Program-made: the position numbers and the translations under genes | Assembly: GCF_008974245.1 (NCBI RefSeq) | Contig: NZ_BBZI01000006.1 | Coordinates: 20,009-84,008 of the forward strand | Direction: 5' to 3' | Source: Streptomyces abyssomicinicus | Lineage (GTDB): Bacteria > Actinomycetota > Actinomycetes > Streptomycetales > Streptomycetaceae | Length of the DNA: 64,000 nucleotides | Part shown: positions 24,981 to 37,000 of the stretch, piece by piece | Numbering within the stretch: the stretch's first letter is position 1 | Layout of the letters: every line of letters starts with the position of its first letter | Notes under the pieces: model-generated | Told to the model about the DNA's origin: nothing | Database searches by the model: none | The model's input: the letters and a program-made list of their open reading frames with translations, nothing else

Positions 24981-25020
24981 TCAGGGTCCGCCATCCGCGG
25001 TGGCGGAGGACGGACCCTGA
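24981..25020. terminator. Bidirectional hairpin terminator after PKS1
   Basis: Perfect 10-bp arms TCAGGGTCCG (24981-24990) and CGGACCCTGA (25011-25020) enclose an inner CCGCCA/TGGCGG hairpin. It lies between convergent PKS1 and DUF5988 genes. Just upstream (24905-24950) is a low-complexity CTTGGC/CTCGCC run without a gene. Confidence 0.75.
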
Positions 25021-25041
25021 GGCCTTGCGGGACTCGCCTGA

Positions 25042-25269
25042 CTATTCGGCGATCTTGGTGCGGCCCACCCATTGGTAGACCCCTGGCGCGTTGCCGGACG
25101 GCGTGTAGTGCTCGTAGCCGTTGCCGTGCCGGATTTTGATCTTCTCGTCGGAGAAGATCAATTCGCGGAAATCCTTCAAATCCACGTTGCCGATGAGTTC
25201 GGCAGGGCCTCCTTCGAGTCGGACGGGGCTGTTCGTCGTGCCTGAGGGAAAGGGCAGGGTCTGTGTCAT
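25042..25269 (-). CDS. DUF5988 family small protein
   Basis: The protein has 75 residues, starting at the ATG seven bases after GAGAGG; a GTG two codons upstream would overlap the ribosome-binding site. It shows the family pattern: RLEGGPAEL near the N-terminus, KIKIRHGNGYEHY in the middle, and the end VYQWVGRTKIAE. DUF5988 proteins are small, soluble and often found in Streptomyces biosynthetic clusters. No biochemical role is established. It is divergent from the FAD oxidoreductase and shares with it a leader containing paired GGTAGGGG boxes, so it is probably co-regulated with the cluster. Confidence 0.8.
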   Translation of the reverse strand: MTQTLPFPSGTTNSPVRLEGGPAELIGNVDLKDFRELIFSDEKIKIRHGNGYEHYTPSGNAPGVYQWVGRTKIAE

Positions 25270-25343
25270 CGGCACACCTCTCGTCTCGATCCAGCCTCAT
25301 TCTTCTTCGGATCCGCCCCTTTCAAGCACCCCTGACCGCCCCC

Positions 25344-25371
25344 GGTAGGGGGGCGGAATTCTTGGTAGGGG
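25344..25371. promoter_or_regulatory. Directly repeated GGTAGGGG boxes
   Basis: GGTAGGGG occurs at 25344-25351 and again at 25364-25371, 20 bases start to start, i.e. two helical turns on the same face. They sit in the 291-bp gap between the divergent DUF5988 and FAD oxidoreductase genes and match the recurrent cluster motif. Confidence 0.55.
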
Positions 25372-25560
25372 TCCCTCCCGAGTGCTTCTCTGAAGACCCT
25401 GGCCACAATTGTCTTTTCCGGCGCGCACGGAACCGCACGGAACCGTACCGACTTTCCGTGCGCAGCCTTCGGCGGGTGGATCGGCCGAATGTTCTCCGCG
25501 CCGTGCATCCGTCCGACCGATATCCCGATCCCGAACGATTCCTCTACGGAAGGCCCTCAG

Positions 25561-26820
25561 ATGGCAGAGAAGTACGACGTGGTCGTCGTGGGCGGCGGGT
25601 CCGCCGGCGTCGCCGCCGCCGTGGGGGCGCGCCGCGCCGGTGCCCGCACCCTGCTGCTGGAGCGCGGCCCCTGCCTCGGCGGCGCCGCCACGCTGCGCAA
25701 CGTCCTGACGTACTGCGGGATCTACACCCGCGAGGACGAGCCCCGGCAGGTGGTGTTCGGCGTGGCCGAGGAAGTCCTGTCCGCGCTCCGGGAGGAAGGC
25801 GCGGTCAGCGCTCCGCAGCGGTTCAACGGCGTGTGCGTCGTGTTCGAGCCGGAGGCCGTCAAGCGGGCCCTGGACACGCTGTGCGCCGCCGCGGGCGTCG
25901 ACGTCCGCCTGCACAGCCATGTGTCCGGGGCGCACCGGGTGGACGGGAGGATCACCCGGGTGAGCGTCGCCGGCCACCGCGGCGTCACGGAGGTCGCCGC
26001 GGACGCCTTCGTCGACGCCAGCGGCGAGGCCGACCTCGCCGCCTTCGCCGGCGCGGCGGTCCGCTACGGAACGGACGGCATGGTGCAGAACGGGTCGCTC
26101 GGCGTCCGGTTCGGAGGCATCCCGCGGCACGTCGACGTCTCCAGGGCCCAGGTCTCCGCCGCCGTCCACACCGCTCGCGCCCGAGGCGTGAGCCCGCTGG
26201 TCTCCGCCCACGGACTGGTCGCCCGGCTGCCGGTGTCCGGGGACGTCATCGCCTACATCGTCGACGAGGCGTACGACGCCCGCGACGCCGCCGACGTCAG
26301 CCGCGCCGAGGCCCGCGCCCGCGTCCAGGCGCACGCCTACCTCGACGTCATCCGCTCCCTGCCCGGAGCCGAGGGCGCGTACATCGTCAGCACCGGTCCC
26401 GAGCTGGGGACGCGCGAGTCCCGTCACGTCATCGCCCGCTACCGGCTCGGCGTTGACGAGGTCCTGGGCGCCGCACGGTTCCACGACGCGGTGGCGGTCG
26501 GCGCCTGGCCGGTCGAGTACCACCCGGGCCCCGGCCGGCCGTCCGAGTGGCACTTCATCAAGGGGGACGGCTACTACGAGATCCCGCTGGGGTCGCTGTG
26601 GAGCGCCGACACGGACAACCTGTTCGCCGCCGGCCGCAACGTCGACGGCGACCGCCTCGCCGGGGCCTCGCTGCGGGTCATGGGCACCGCCTTCGCCACC
26701 GGGCAGGCGGCGGGTGTCGCCGCGGCCGTGGTGGCCGACGGCGGGACGCCGGACGGCTCCGAGGTCGGCGCCGAGCTGCGCCGTCAGGGCGCCGTACTGC
26801 CCGAGCCGGCTCTCCTCTGA
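25561..26820 (+). CDS. FAD-dependent oxidoreductase
   Basis: The protein has 419 residues, starting at the ATG of MAEKYDVVVVGGG. The N-terminal Rossmann signature GGGSAG (10-15) and the acidic end of the second strand (LLLERG) bind the ADP part of FAD. CLGGAATLRNVLTYCG, a DASGEADLAA turn and a late FAAGRNVDGD...GTAFATGQAAG flavin-closing motif place it in the FAD_oxidored-like group, not with the aromatic hydroxylases. Members oxidise C-H or C-N bonds or act as dehydrogenases; the substrate cannot be inferred. It lies between PKS1 and the type II thioesterase on the same strand, so it is probably a tailoring enzyme of this pathway. Confidence 0.85.
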   Translation: MAEKYDVVVVGGGSAGVAAAVGARRAGARTLLLERGPCLGGAATLRNVLTYCGIYTREDEPRQVVFGVAEEVLSALREEGAVSAPQRFNGVCVVFEPEAVKRALDTLCAAAGVDVRLHSHVSGAHRVDGRITRVSVAGHRGVTEVAADAFVDASGEADLAAFAGAAVRYGTDGMVQNGSLGVRFGGIPRHVDVSRAQVSAAVHTARARGVSPLVSAHGLVARLPVSGDVIAYIVDEAYDARDAADVSRAEARARVQAHAYLDVIRSLPGAEGAYIVSTGPELGTRESRHVIARYRLGVDEVLGAARFHDAVAVGAWPVEYHPGPGRPSEWHFIKGDGYYEIPLGSLWSADTDNLFAAGRNVDGDRLAGASLRVMGTAFATGQAAGVAAAVVADGGTPDGSEVGAELRRQGAVLPEPALL

Positions 26821-26886
26821 CGGCCGGCCGGCCCCTTCGGTCCGCCCCTTCGGCCCCGGCCCCCACCCGGGTCCGTCTCCGGGTCG

Positions 26887-26916
26887 CCCCCTACGCGGCG
26901 CCGGGGGAGTAGGGGG
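26887..26916. promoter_or_regulatory. Inverted CCCCCTAC/GTAGGGGG box upstream of the thioesterase gene
   Basis: CCCCCTAC (26887-26894) and GTAGGGGG (26909-26916) form a perfect inverted repeat with a 14-base spacer, 100 bases upstream of the thioesterase start. It is another instance of the recurrent cluster motif. Confidence 0.55.
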
Positions 26917-27016
26917 AACAGTCCGGACCGGAGGGGTTGGGCCGCCGGACTCCCCCTTCTACCGTCGACGGGAAGTGGCGGGAAAGCGGGAAAAGCGGAA
27001 AGGACCCACGTCTCAC

Positions 27017-27787
27017 ATGGCTGCTCCGGAAGTCGACCACACGCTGTGGCTCCGCAGATTCAGTGAAACGTCCGGACGGAGAACACGACTCGTCTGCCTG
27101 CCGCACGCCGGCGGCTCGGCGACGTTCTTCTTCCCGGTCGCCAGAGCCCTTTCCCCCGAACTGGACGTCATTTCCGTGCAGTACCCGGGGCGCCAGGACC
27201 GCCGCCACGAGAAATGCGTGGAAACGCTTCAGGAACTCGCCCGGCAGATCGTCGACGTGCTCTCCCCCGGCCCCGACGACCCGCCGACCGCCCTGTTCGG
27301 CCACAGCCTCGGTGCCACCCTCGGTTTCGAGATGGCCCGGCTGATGGAGGCCCGCGGCGCCGCCCCCGTCCACCTCTTCGCCTCCGGCCGCCGCGCACCC
27401 TCCCGCCCGCGCCACGAGACCGTGCACCTGCGGGACGACGAGGGCATGCTCGCCGAACTGCGCCTGCTCAGCGGCACGGACCCGCGTGTCCTCGGCGACG
27501 AGGAGGTGCTGCGCATGTCGCTCCCCGCGATCCGCGGCGACTACCGCGCCGCCGAGACCTACGCCTACGAGCCCGGTCCCGCGCTGTCGTGCCCCATCAC
27601 CGTCTTCACGGGCGACGACGACCCGAAGGTAACCCTCGACGAGGCCCGGTCCTGGGAGGACCACACGGACGCCGCGTTCGAGATGCACACGTACACGGGC
27701 GGCCACTTCTTCCTCTCCAACCACCAGCCCGCCATGCTGAAGATCATCTCGGACCGGTTGGCGACCGCCGCCGTCGGCAGCCGCTAG
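27017..27787 (+). CDS. Type II thioesterase
   Basis: The protein has 256 residues; the ATG of MAAPEVDHTLWLRRF follows GAAAGGA, and the frame is open far upstream but without coding character. It is an alpha/beta hydrolase of the external (editing) thioesterase class: LVCLPHAGGSATFF near the N-terminus, nucleophile Ser97 in GHSLG, an Asp in FTGDDDPKV, and the catalytic His in TGGHFFL near the end. These enzymes remove stalled or wrong acyl groups from PKS/NRPS carrier proteins. It is one of two in the cluster and precedes PKS2 by 300 bp on the same strand. Because no module seen here has an integral TE, a chain-release role for one of the two cannot be excluded. Confidence 0.93.
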   Translation: MAAPEVDHTLWLRRFSETSGRRTRLVCLPHAGGSATFFFPVARALSPELDVISVQYPGRQDRRHEKCVETLQELARQIVDVLSPGPDDPPTALFGHSLGATLGFEMARLMEARGAAPVHLFASGRRAPSRPRHETVHLRDDEGMLAELRLLSGTDPRVLGDEEVLRMSLPAIRGDYRAAETYAYEPGPALSCPITVFTGDDDPKVTLDEARSWEDHTDAAFEMHTYTGGHFFLSNHQPAMLKIISDRLATAAVGSR

Positions 27788-28086
27788 GCGGGCGCCGCCC
27801 GGCGGCCCCCGCGCCGGACGACTCCCCTGACGGCCGTACGCCCGGAACAGGCGGGCGGCGTGGCCGGTGAGGCCCGCCCCCGCCTTTCCCCGTCTTCCCG
27901 GGCACTTTCCGTGCCGGACGCAGACCGGACCCCGGACGGACCCCGGACGGACCCCGACCGGATGTGGATCCGCCGCATCCCGCCCCGCCCCCGCCCCCGC
28001 CCTTCCGCCCCGCCCTCCGCCCCCGCCCCGTTTCTGCTCCCTCACGAAGTTCCAGCTCGTCGGTTATCCGGACAGGTGACGCTCTG
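27788..28086. other. PKS2 leader with an 11-bp triple repeat
   Basis: This 299-bp gap has no gene. GGACCCCGGAC is repeated at 27927 and 27938, with a close third copy at 27949. The stretch is Pro-coding in one frame but shows no other coding character. The copies could be regulator sites or a simple-sequence expansion. Confidence 0.4.
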
Positions 28087-31000
28087 ATGGCGAACGAAGA
28101 AAAGCTCCGCTCCTACTTGAGGCGAGTCACAGCCGACCTGCACGAGACCAGCGAGCGACTGCGTCGCGCCGAGGCCAAGGACCGGGAGCCCGTCGCCATC
28201 ATCGGCATGGCCTGTCGCTACCCCGGCGGGGTCTTTGACCCCGAGGCGCTGTGGAGGCTCGTCGCCACCGGCACCGACGCGGTCAGCGGCTTCCCCGCCG
28301 ACCGCGGCTGGGACGCCGACAACCTCTACGACCCCAACGGGGTCCAGGCCGTCACCCCCGGGATGAGCGCGGGCGGTTTCCTGCACGACGCCGGCGACTT
28401 CGACCCCGCTCCCTTCCGGATCTCGCCGCGCGAGGCGCTCGCCATGAATCCCCAGCAGCGGCTGCTGCTGGAGACGTCCTGGGAGGCCGTGGAGCGTGCC
28501 GGCATCGGCCCGGCCGGCCTGCGCGGCAGTCGGACCGGCGTGTACGTCGGCCTCATGTACCACGACTACGCGGCGGGGATCGCCGACGAGGACGTCCCCG
28601 AGGGGGTCGCGGGGCTGCTGGGCATCGGGAACATCGGCAGCGTCGCCTCGGGCCGCGTCGCCTACACCCTGGGCCTGGAAGGGCCGGCGGTGACGGTGGA
28701 CACGGCGTGCTCGTCGTCGCTGGTCGCCCTGCACCTGGCCGTCCAGGCGCTGCGCAACGGCGAGTGCGACATGGCCCTCGCGGGCGGAGCCACCGTCATG
28801 GCCACCCCCGCCGCCTTCACCGACTTCCAGCGCCAGGGCGGTCTGTCGACCGACGGGCGCTGCAAGTCGTTCTCCGAGGACGCGGACGGCACGGGCTGGG
28901 GCGAAGGCGTCGGCGTGCTGCTGGTGGAGCGTCTGTCGGACGCGCGCCGCAACGGTCACCGGGTGCTGGCGGTGGTGCGAGGTTCGGCCGTCAACCAGGA
29001 CGGCGCCAGCAACGGGCTGACCGCGCCGAACGCGCCCGCGCAGGAACGTGTCATCCGCGCCGCCCTCGCCGGAGCCGGTCTGACCGGCGCCGACGTCGAC
29101 GTGGTGGAGGCGCACGGCACGGGCACGACGCTGGGCGACCCGATCGAGGCGCAGGCGCTGCTGGCGACCTACGGCCAGGAGCGCCCCGAGGGCGGACGGC
29201 CGCTGTGGCTCGGCTCGCTGAAGTCCAACATCGGGCACACACAGGCCGCCGCGGGCGTCGGTGGCGTGATCAAGATGGTCATGGCGATGCACCACGGGGT
29301 TCTGCCCCGGACCCTGCACGCGGAACGGCCGTCGTCGAAGGTCGACTGGGCCGCCGGCGGCGTGGAGCTGCTGACGGAGGCGCGGGAGTGGCCGGAGGCG
29401 GGTGACCGGCCGCGTCGTGCGGGTGTGTCGTCGTTCGGTGTGAGCGGGACGAACGCGCACGTCATCCTGGAGTCCGTCGAGGAGGAGCCGGAGCCCACCC
29501 ACGAGGCGGGGGCCGTGCTTCCGGTGGTGCCGTGGGTGCTGTCGGCGAAGTCGCCGGAGGCGCTGGCCGGTCAGGCGCGGCGTCTGTTGTCGCGGGTGCG
29601 TGAGGACGAGGAGACGTCGACCGGCGACAACGGCTGGTCCCTGGTCTCCACCCGCTCGCACTTCGAGCACCGGGCCGCCGTGGTGGCGGCGGGCCGGGAG
29701 GACTTCGTCCGGGGGCTGGAAATCCTGGTCTCCGGCGGCACCGCGCCCGGTGTGGTCCGGGGCACGGCCGTGAGTGGGCGTTCGGCGTTCCTCTTCTCCG
29801 GCCAGGGCTCGCAGCGGGCCGGGATGGGACGCGAGCTGTACGACGCGTTCCCGGTGTTCGCCGAGGCGTTCGACGCCGTCTGCGCGGAACTCGACAGGCA
29901 CCTGGACCGGCCGGTCAAGGACCTGGTCTTCGACCCGGAGTCGGACCTGCTGGACAGGACCGTCTACACGCAGGCCGGTCTGTTCGCGGTCGAGGTGGCC
30001 CTGTTCCGGCTGGTCGAGCACTGGGGCGTCACCCCCGACTACCTTCTCGGCCACTCGATCGGTGAACTCGCCGCCGCGCACGTTGCCGGTGTCTGGTCCC
30101 TCGAGGACGCTGCCGCTCTGGTGGCCGCACGCGGTCGGCTGATGCAGGCGCTGCCGGAGGGCGGGGCGATGGTCGCCGTCCAGGCGACCGAGGACGAGAT
30201 CCTGCCCCTGCTCACCGACAACGTGTCCATCGCCGCCCTGAACGGCCCGAACTCCGTCGTCATCTCCGGCGACGAGGACGAGGTGCTGGCCATCGCGGGC
30301 CGTTTCGAGAAGTCGAAGCGGCTGCGCGTCAGTCACGCGTTCCACTCGCCGCGCATGGAACCCATGCTCGAGGAGTTCCGCGCCCTCCTGCGGGCGGCCA
30401 CCTTCCACGCGCCCCGCATTCCGATCGTCTCCAACCTGAGCGGCACCACCGCGGGTGAGGAGTTGCTGACCGCCGACTACTGGGTGAACCACGTCCGCCA
30501 GGCGGTCCGGTTCGCGGACGGCATCCGCCACCTGGACGCCCAGGGCGTGACCACCTACCTGGAGCTGGGCCCGGGCGGGGTTCTGTCCGCCATGGCCCAG
30601 GAAAGCGTGGCCGATGCCGCGTTCGTGCCGGCCCTGCGGAAGAACCGCCCCGAGACCGACGCCGTCGTCACCGCCCTCGCCGAACTCCACACCCACGGCA
30701 CCACCGTCGACTGGACCGCCTACTACACCGGCACCAACCCCCGACGCGTCGACCTCCCCACCTACGCCTTCCAGCGTGAACGCTATTGGCTCAACGCCGC
30801 TCAGGCGGCGCGCCTCGTCGCGGAGGCGGCCGAGGGAGACGACGCCTTCTGGGAGGCCGTCGGAGAAGGTGATCTCGAGTCGCTCGCCCGGGCCTTGGAC
30901 GTCGGTCTCGACGACCCGTTCACCGCCGTCGTGCCGGCCCTGTCGGACTGGAGACGTCGGCGCAGAGCGGCGGACGCTCTGGACTCCTGGCGGTACCGGA

Positions 31001-34000
31001 CCACCTGGCAGCGTCTGTCGGGCTCTACCGGCCCGACGTCCGCGCTGCCCGGCACCACCCTCGTCGTTGTCACCGACCGCACCGAATCGCCCCTGACGGA
31101 CGCGTGCCTCGCCGCGCTGGGTGACGGCGCCGCGGTTCTCCGCGTTCCCGCCGACGCCTCCCGGGCCACGATCGCCGACCGGCTGGCAGAGGCGACCGGA
31201 GAGCTGCCGACCGCCGTCGGACGCGTCCTCTCCCTGCTCCCGCTCGACGAACGCGAGCACCCCGGAGTACCGGATCTCCCCGCCGGTTACGCGGCCTCGG
31301 TCGCTCTTGCTCAGGCCATGGACGACGTCCGGCTCGACGCACCGCTGTGGACCGCCACCTGCGGAGCGGTCGCCGTCTGGCCGTACGAACCCGTCGTCGG
31401 GGCCTCACAGGCACTGTGCTGGGGCCTGGGCGAAGTCGTCGCCACCGAGTACCCGCAGCGCTGGGGCGGCCTCATCGACCTGCCGGAGGACCTTGACGAG
31501 CGCGGCCACGAGCGGCTGCGCCAGGTGCTCGCGGGCAACGAGGACGAGGATCACCTCGCGATCCGGTCGGCCGGAACGTTCGCCCGACGCCTCGTCCGGG
31601 CGCCGTCGTCGGCACAGAAGCGGAACCGGGCCACGGACACGAACCTCGCTACGGACACCGGCCGGGCCACGGACTGGAACCCGGACGGAACCGTCCTCGT
31701 CACCGGCGGCACGGGTGCGCTCGGCGCCCACGTCGCCCGCCGCCTCGCGAGCCGTGGCGTGCGCCGGCTCGTCCTCACCAGCCGTCGTGGGCTCGACGCA
31801 CCCGGTGCGGCGGACCTCGCCGCCGAGCTCGAGGGCCTGGGCTGCCGGGTGCGGGTCGAGGCGTGCCCGGTGGAGGACCGGGACGCCCTGGCCGCGGTCA
31901 TCTCCTCGATCCCCGAGGAGTCTGCGCTGACGGCCGTCGTGCACACCGCGGCCGCCCTCGACGACGCTCTCATCGACGCCCTGACGCCCGAACGCCTCGC
32001 GCACGCGCTGCGTGCCAAGGTCGACGGAGCGCGCAACCTGCACGACCTCACCGTCGGGCTGAACCTGTCCGCGTTCGTGCTCTTCTCCTCCCTCAGCGGT
32101 GTCGTCGGGGCTCCGGGGCAGGGGAACTACGCTCCCGGCAACGCCTTCCTCGACGCGCTCGCCCAAGCCCGGCGGGCCGCGGGTCTGCCCGCCACGTCCG
32201 TCGCCTGGGGCCGTTGGGGCGGGGCGGGGCTCGCCCAGGGCAGCGCGGAGGAGCGCTTCGACCGGGTCGGCGCCCACGCCATGGACCCCGAGCAGGCGCT
32301 CGCCGGGCTGGAGCAGGCACTCGAGGACGACGAGACCTGCCTCGTGGTGGCCGACGTCGACTGGCGACGCATGGTCGCCCACACCGCGACGCGCCGCCCG
32401 AGCCCGCTGATCCGTGAACTCCCGGACTTCCGCGACGACGAGCGTGCCGCGTCGGCCGACGCCCCCGCCGACGGCGGCAAGGGCCGCTTCTCCTCGCAGG
32501 TCGACGGGCTCCTCGCGCTGCCGGCGGCCGAGCGGGCGCGTGCCGTGCTCGATCTGGTGCTGGCCGAGACGGCCACCGTGCTCGGCCACAGCGACACCAG
32601 CAGGATTCCCAAGGACCGGACGTTCCAGGACCTCGGCTTCAACTCGATGAGCGCCGTGGACCTGCGGAACCACCTGGGCGCAGCCACCGGGCTCTCCATG
32701 CCCGCCACCCTCGTCTTCGACTACCCGACGCCCACCGCGCTCGCAGCACACCTGGTCGCCCATCTCGACGGCATCGGGACGCCCTCGCAGGACGCGGGCC
32801 CCGTGACCGTTGGGCACGCTGCCTCCGCCACCGCCGACGACCCGGTCGTGGTGGTCGGGATGAGCTGCCGGTTCCCCGGGGGCGTGACGTCGCCCGAGGA
32901 GCTGTGGCAGATGCTGGTGGCCGGGCGTGACGGCCTCAGCGGCTTCCCCGCCGACCGTGGCTGGGACGTCGCCGCCCTGTACGACCCGACACGCGGCACA
33001 CCGAACACGTCCTACGTCGGCCACGGTTGCTTCCTGCACGACGCCCCCGCGTTCGATCCCGCGTTCTTCGGCATCTCGCCGCGTGAGGCACTCGCCATGG
33101 ACCCCCAGCAGCGGCTGCTGCTGGAGACGTCCTGGGAGGCCTTCGAACGCGCGGGAGTCGACCCGCTGTCCCTCCGCGGCAGCCGTACCGGGGTGTTCGC
33201 GGGCACCAACGGACAGGATTACGCGAACGTCGTCCAGGCGGCCGAGGACTCCACCGCGGGGCACGGCGCCATCGGAAGCCTGGCCAGCGTGCTTTCCGGT
33301 CGGCTGTCCTACGCCTTCGGGCTGGAGGGCCCGGCGGTGACGGTGGACACGGCGTGCTCGTCGTCGCTGGTCGCCCTGCACCTGGCGGCGCAGGCGCTGC
33401 GCTCCGGCGAGTGCGACCTGGCCGTGGTGGGTGGCGTCACGGTGATGGCGACACCGGCCGGCTTCGTGGAGTTCTCCCGTCAGGGCGGCCTTGCCCCGGA
33501 CGGCCGGGTGAAGGCCTTCTCGGACGACGCGGACGGCACCGGCTGGGGCGAGGGTGTCGGCGTGCTGCTGGTGGAGCTGCTGTCCGACGCCCGCCGCAAC
33601 GGGCATCAGGTGCTGGCGGTGGTGCGGGGCTCGGCCGTCAACCAGGACGGCGCCAGCAACGGCCTCACCGCACCCAACGGGCCGTCGCAGCAGCGCGTCA
33701 TCCGCGCGGCGCTCGCCGGGGCGGGTCTGACCGGCGCCGACGTGGACGCCGTCGACGCGCACGGCACGGGCACGAAGTTGGGCGACCCGATCGAGGCGCA
33801 GGCGCTGCTGGCCACGTACGGTCAGGAACGCCCGGAGGACGGCCGGCCGCTGTGGCTGGGTTCGATCAAGTCCAACATCGGGCACACGCAGGCGGCCGCG
33901 GGCGTCGCGAGTGTGATCAAGATGGTCATGGCGATGCGCCACGGTGTGCTGCCGGGGACCTTGCACGTCGGTGAGCCGTCGTCGAAGGTGGACTGGTCGG

Positions 34001-37000
34001 CGGGTGCGGTGGAGCTGCTGACGGAGGCGCGGGAGTGGCCGGAGACCGGTGAGCGTCCGCGCCGTGCGGGTGTGTCGTCGTTCGGCATCAGCGGGACCAA
34101 CGCGCACGTCATCCTGGAGTCCGCCGAGGAGGAGCCGGAGCCCATCCGCGAGGTGGGGGCCGTGCTGCCTGTGGTGCCGTGGGCCTTGTCGGGCAGGACC
34201 CCGGAGGCGCTGGCCGCACAGGCCGGTCGCCTGCTCGAGGCGGTGAGCGCCGCCGAACTCTCCACGTCCGACGTGGGCCTGACCCTCGCGCTGCATCGCG
34301 CTCACCTGGAGCACCGTGCGGTGGTCTTCGGCGAGGACAGCGAGGAACTGCTGCGCGCGGTGGCCGAGGGGCGTTCGGCCGCGGGTGTCGTGTCGGGTGT
34401 GGCCGGGGGCGGGCGTTCGGCGTTCCTGTTCTCGGGCCAGGGTTCGCAGCGGGCCGGGATGGGACGCGAGCTGTACGAGGCGTTCCCGGTGTTCGCCGAC
34501 GCGTTCGACGCCGTCTGCGCGGAGCTCGACAAGCACCTGGACCGGCCGGTCAAGGACCTGGTCTTCGACATCGAGTCCGACTTGCTGGACCGGACCGTCT
34601 ACACGCAGGCGGGTCTGTTCGCGGTCGAGGTGGCGCTGTTCCGGCTGATGGAGCGTTGGGGCGTGACGCCCGACTATCTGCTGGGCCACTCCATCGGCGA
34701 ACTCGCCGCCGCACACGTCGCGGGCGTCTGGTCCCTCGAGGACGCTGCTGCACTCGTGGCCGCACGCGGCCGGCTGATGCAGGCCCTGCCCGAGGGCGGG
34801 GCGATGGTCGCCGTGCAGGCGACCGAGGACGATGTCCTCCCGCTGCTGACGGACAACGTGTCCATCGCCGCCCTCAACGGGCCGGCCTCGGTCGTCATCT
34901 CCGGCGACGAGGACGAGGTGCTGGCGATCGCTGGCCGGTTCGAGAAGTCGAAGAAGCTCCGCGTCAGTCACGCCTTCCACTCCCCGCGCATGGAGCCGAT
35001 GCTCGAGGAGTTCCGGCAGGTCGTGCAGGCCGCCACCTTCCACGCCCCGCGGATCCCGATCGTCTCCAACCTGAGCGGCACCGTCGCCGGGGAGGAGTTG
35101 CTGACCGCGGACTACTGGGTGGACCACGTCCGCCAGGCGGTCCGGTTCGCGGACGGTATCGGTCACCTGGACGCCCAGGGCGTGAGCACCTATCTGGAGC
35201 TGGGCCCGGGCGGGGTTCTGTCCGCCATGGCCCAGGCGTCGGTGGCCGACGCCGCCGTGTTCGTGCCGGCGTTGCGGAAGAACCGGTCGGAGACCGACGC
35301 GGTGGTGGCCGCGTTGGCCGAGTTGCATGTCGGTGGCGTGGTCGTGGACTGGGCGGCTTACTTTGCGGGTGCCGACGCCCGTCGGGCCGATCTGCCCACG
35401 TACGCGTTCCAGCACGAACGGTTCTGGCCCGAGGCACCCCTGCGGGACACCCGCACCGGCGCGGATCCGGTCGACGAGGCGTTCTGGAACGCCGTGGACA
35501 GCGAGGACCTGTCCGCACTCGACGTCAGCGGCGACCTCAGCCTCAAGGACGCCCTGCCGGCCCTGTCGTCCTGGCGTGACCGGCAGCGGCAGCACTCCAC
35601 CCTCGACCAGTGGCGCTACCACGTCACCTGGAAGCCCGTCCCCACCACCAACCCCACCCTCGAGGGTGTCTGGCTGCTGGCCGTGCCCGAAAACCTGGAC
35701 ACGACAATCACCGACTGGGCCACCGAGGGCCTGACAGCCACCGGCGCCGACATCGTGAGAATCGACACCGACACCGACCTCACCGCACACACCGACGCCA
35801 CCGGTGTCCTCTCCCTCCTGGCGGTCGGCGACGACGATGACGTGTCGGACGCCGGTGTCGCTCCTGGTCTTGCCGCGACGCTCGAGCTGGTCCAGCGTCT
35901 GGGTGAGGCCGGTGTGCAGGCTCCGTTGTGGTCCCTGACCCAGGGCGCCGTCACCACCGGCGATGCGGACCCGATCCGCAACACCGCCCAGGCCCAGGTC
36001 TGGGGCTTCGGCCGGGTCGCCGCACTGGAGGAACCCACCCGGTGGGGCGGACTCATCGACCTCCCCGAGGTCCTGGACGGGCAGGCGTGGCAGCACACCG
36101 CCGCCGTCCTCGCCGGAAGTGCCGGTGAGGACCAGACCGCGATACGCCCCGGCGGTGTCCTCGCCCGCCGCGTCACGCGGGCGGCCCCCGCTCCCGCGGG
36201 CGGGGTGTGGAAGGTGCGGGGCACGGTCCTGATCACCGGCGGCACCGGCGGCCTGGGCGCCCGGGTCGCCTGCTGGGCCGCCGAGAACGGAGCCGAGCGC
36301 GTCGTCCTGACCAGCCGTCGCGGCCCCGACGCGCCCGGCGCGGCGGAACTGTGCACACGGATCGAGGAACTGGGCGCCACGGCCACCGTCGTGGCCTGCG
36401 ACGCCACCGACCGCGACGCCCTCACCGCCCTCGCCGACACCCTCCGCGCCGACGGCACCCCGGTGCGCGCGGTGGTACATGCGGCGGGCGTCGGGCAGAT
36501 CACGCCGCTGAAGGAGATCGGTGCGGCGGAGCTGGCGGACGTGCTGCACGCGAAGGTGACCGGCGCCGCCAACCTGCACGCCGTCTTCGCCGACGCCGAT
36601 GCCGACCTCGACGCGTTCGTCCTGTTCTCCTCCATCGCCGCCACCTGGGGCAGCGGCGGCCAGGCCGCGTACGCCGCCGCCAACACCTACCTCGACGCCC
36701 TCGCCCAACACCGCCACGCCCACAACCTGCCCGCCACCTCCATCGCCTGGGGCCCCTGGGCCGGTGGAGGGCTGGTGACCAGTGAGGGTGAGCAGCGGCT
36801 GGGCCGGCAGGGGCTTCCGGTGATGGATCCGGAACACGCCCTGGCCGCGCTCGGCATGGCGGTCGCGGCAAAGCAGCCGTCCGTGGCGGTGGCGGACGTG
36901 GACTGGGCGCGGTTCGTCCAGCCCTTCACCGCCCTCCGCCCCAGCCCACTCCTCGCCGATCTCCCCGAAGCGGCCATCAGCCAGGACGCGACGGACAGCG

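Noticed and set aside
25042..25269. MbtH-like protein
   Set aside because: It lacks the conserved tryptophans and the N-x-E-x-Q-x-S-x-W-P pattern. The GNGYEHY and VYQWVGRTKIAE segments fit DUF5988.
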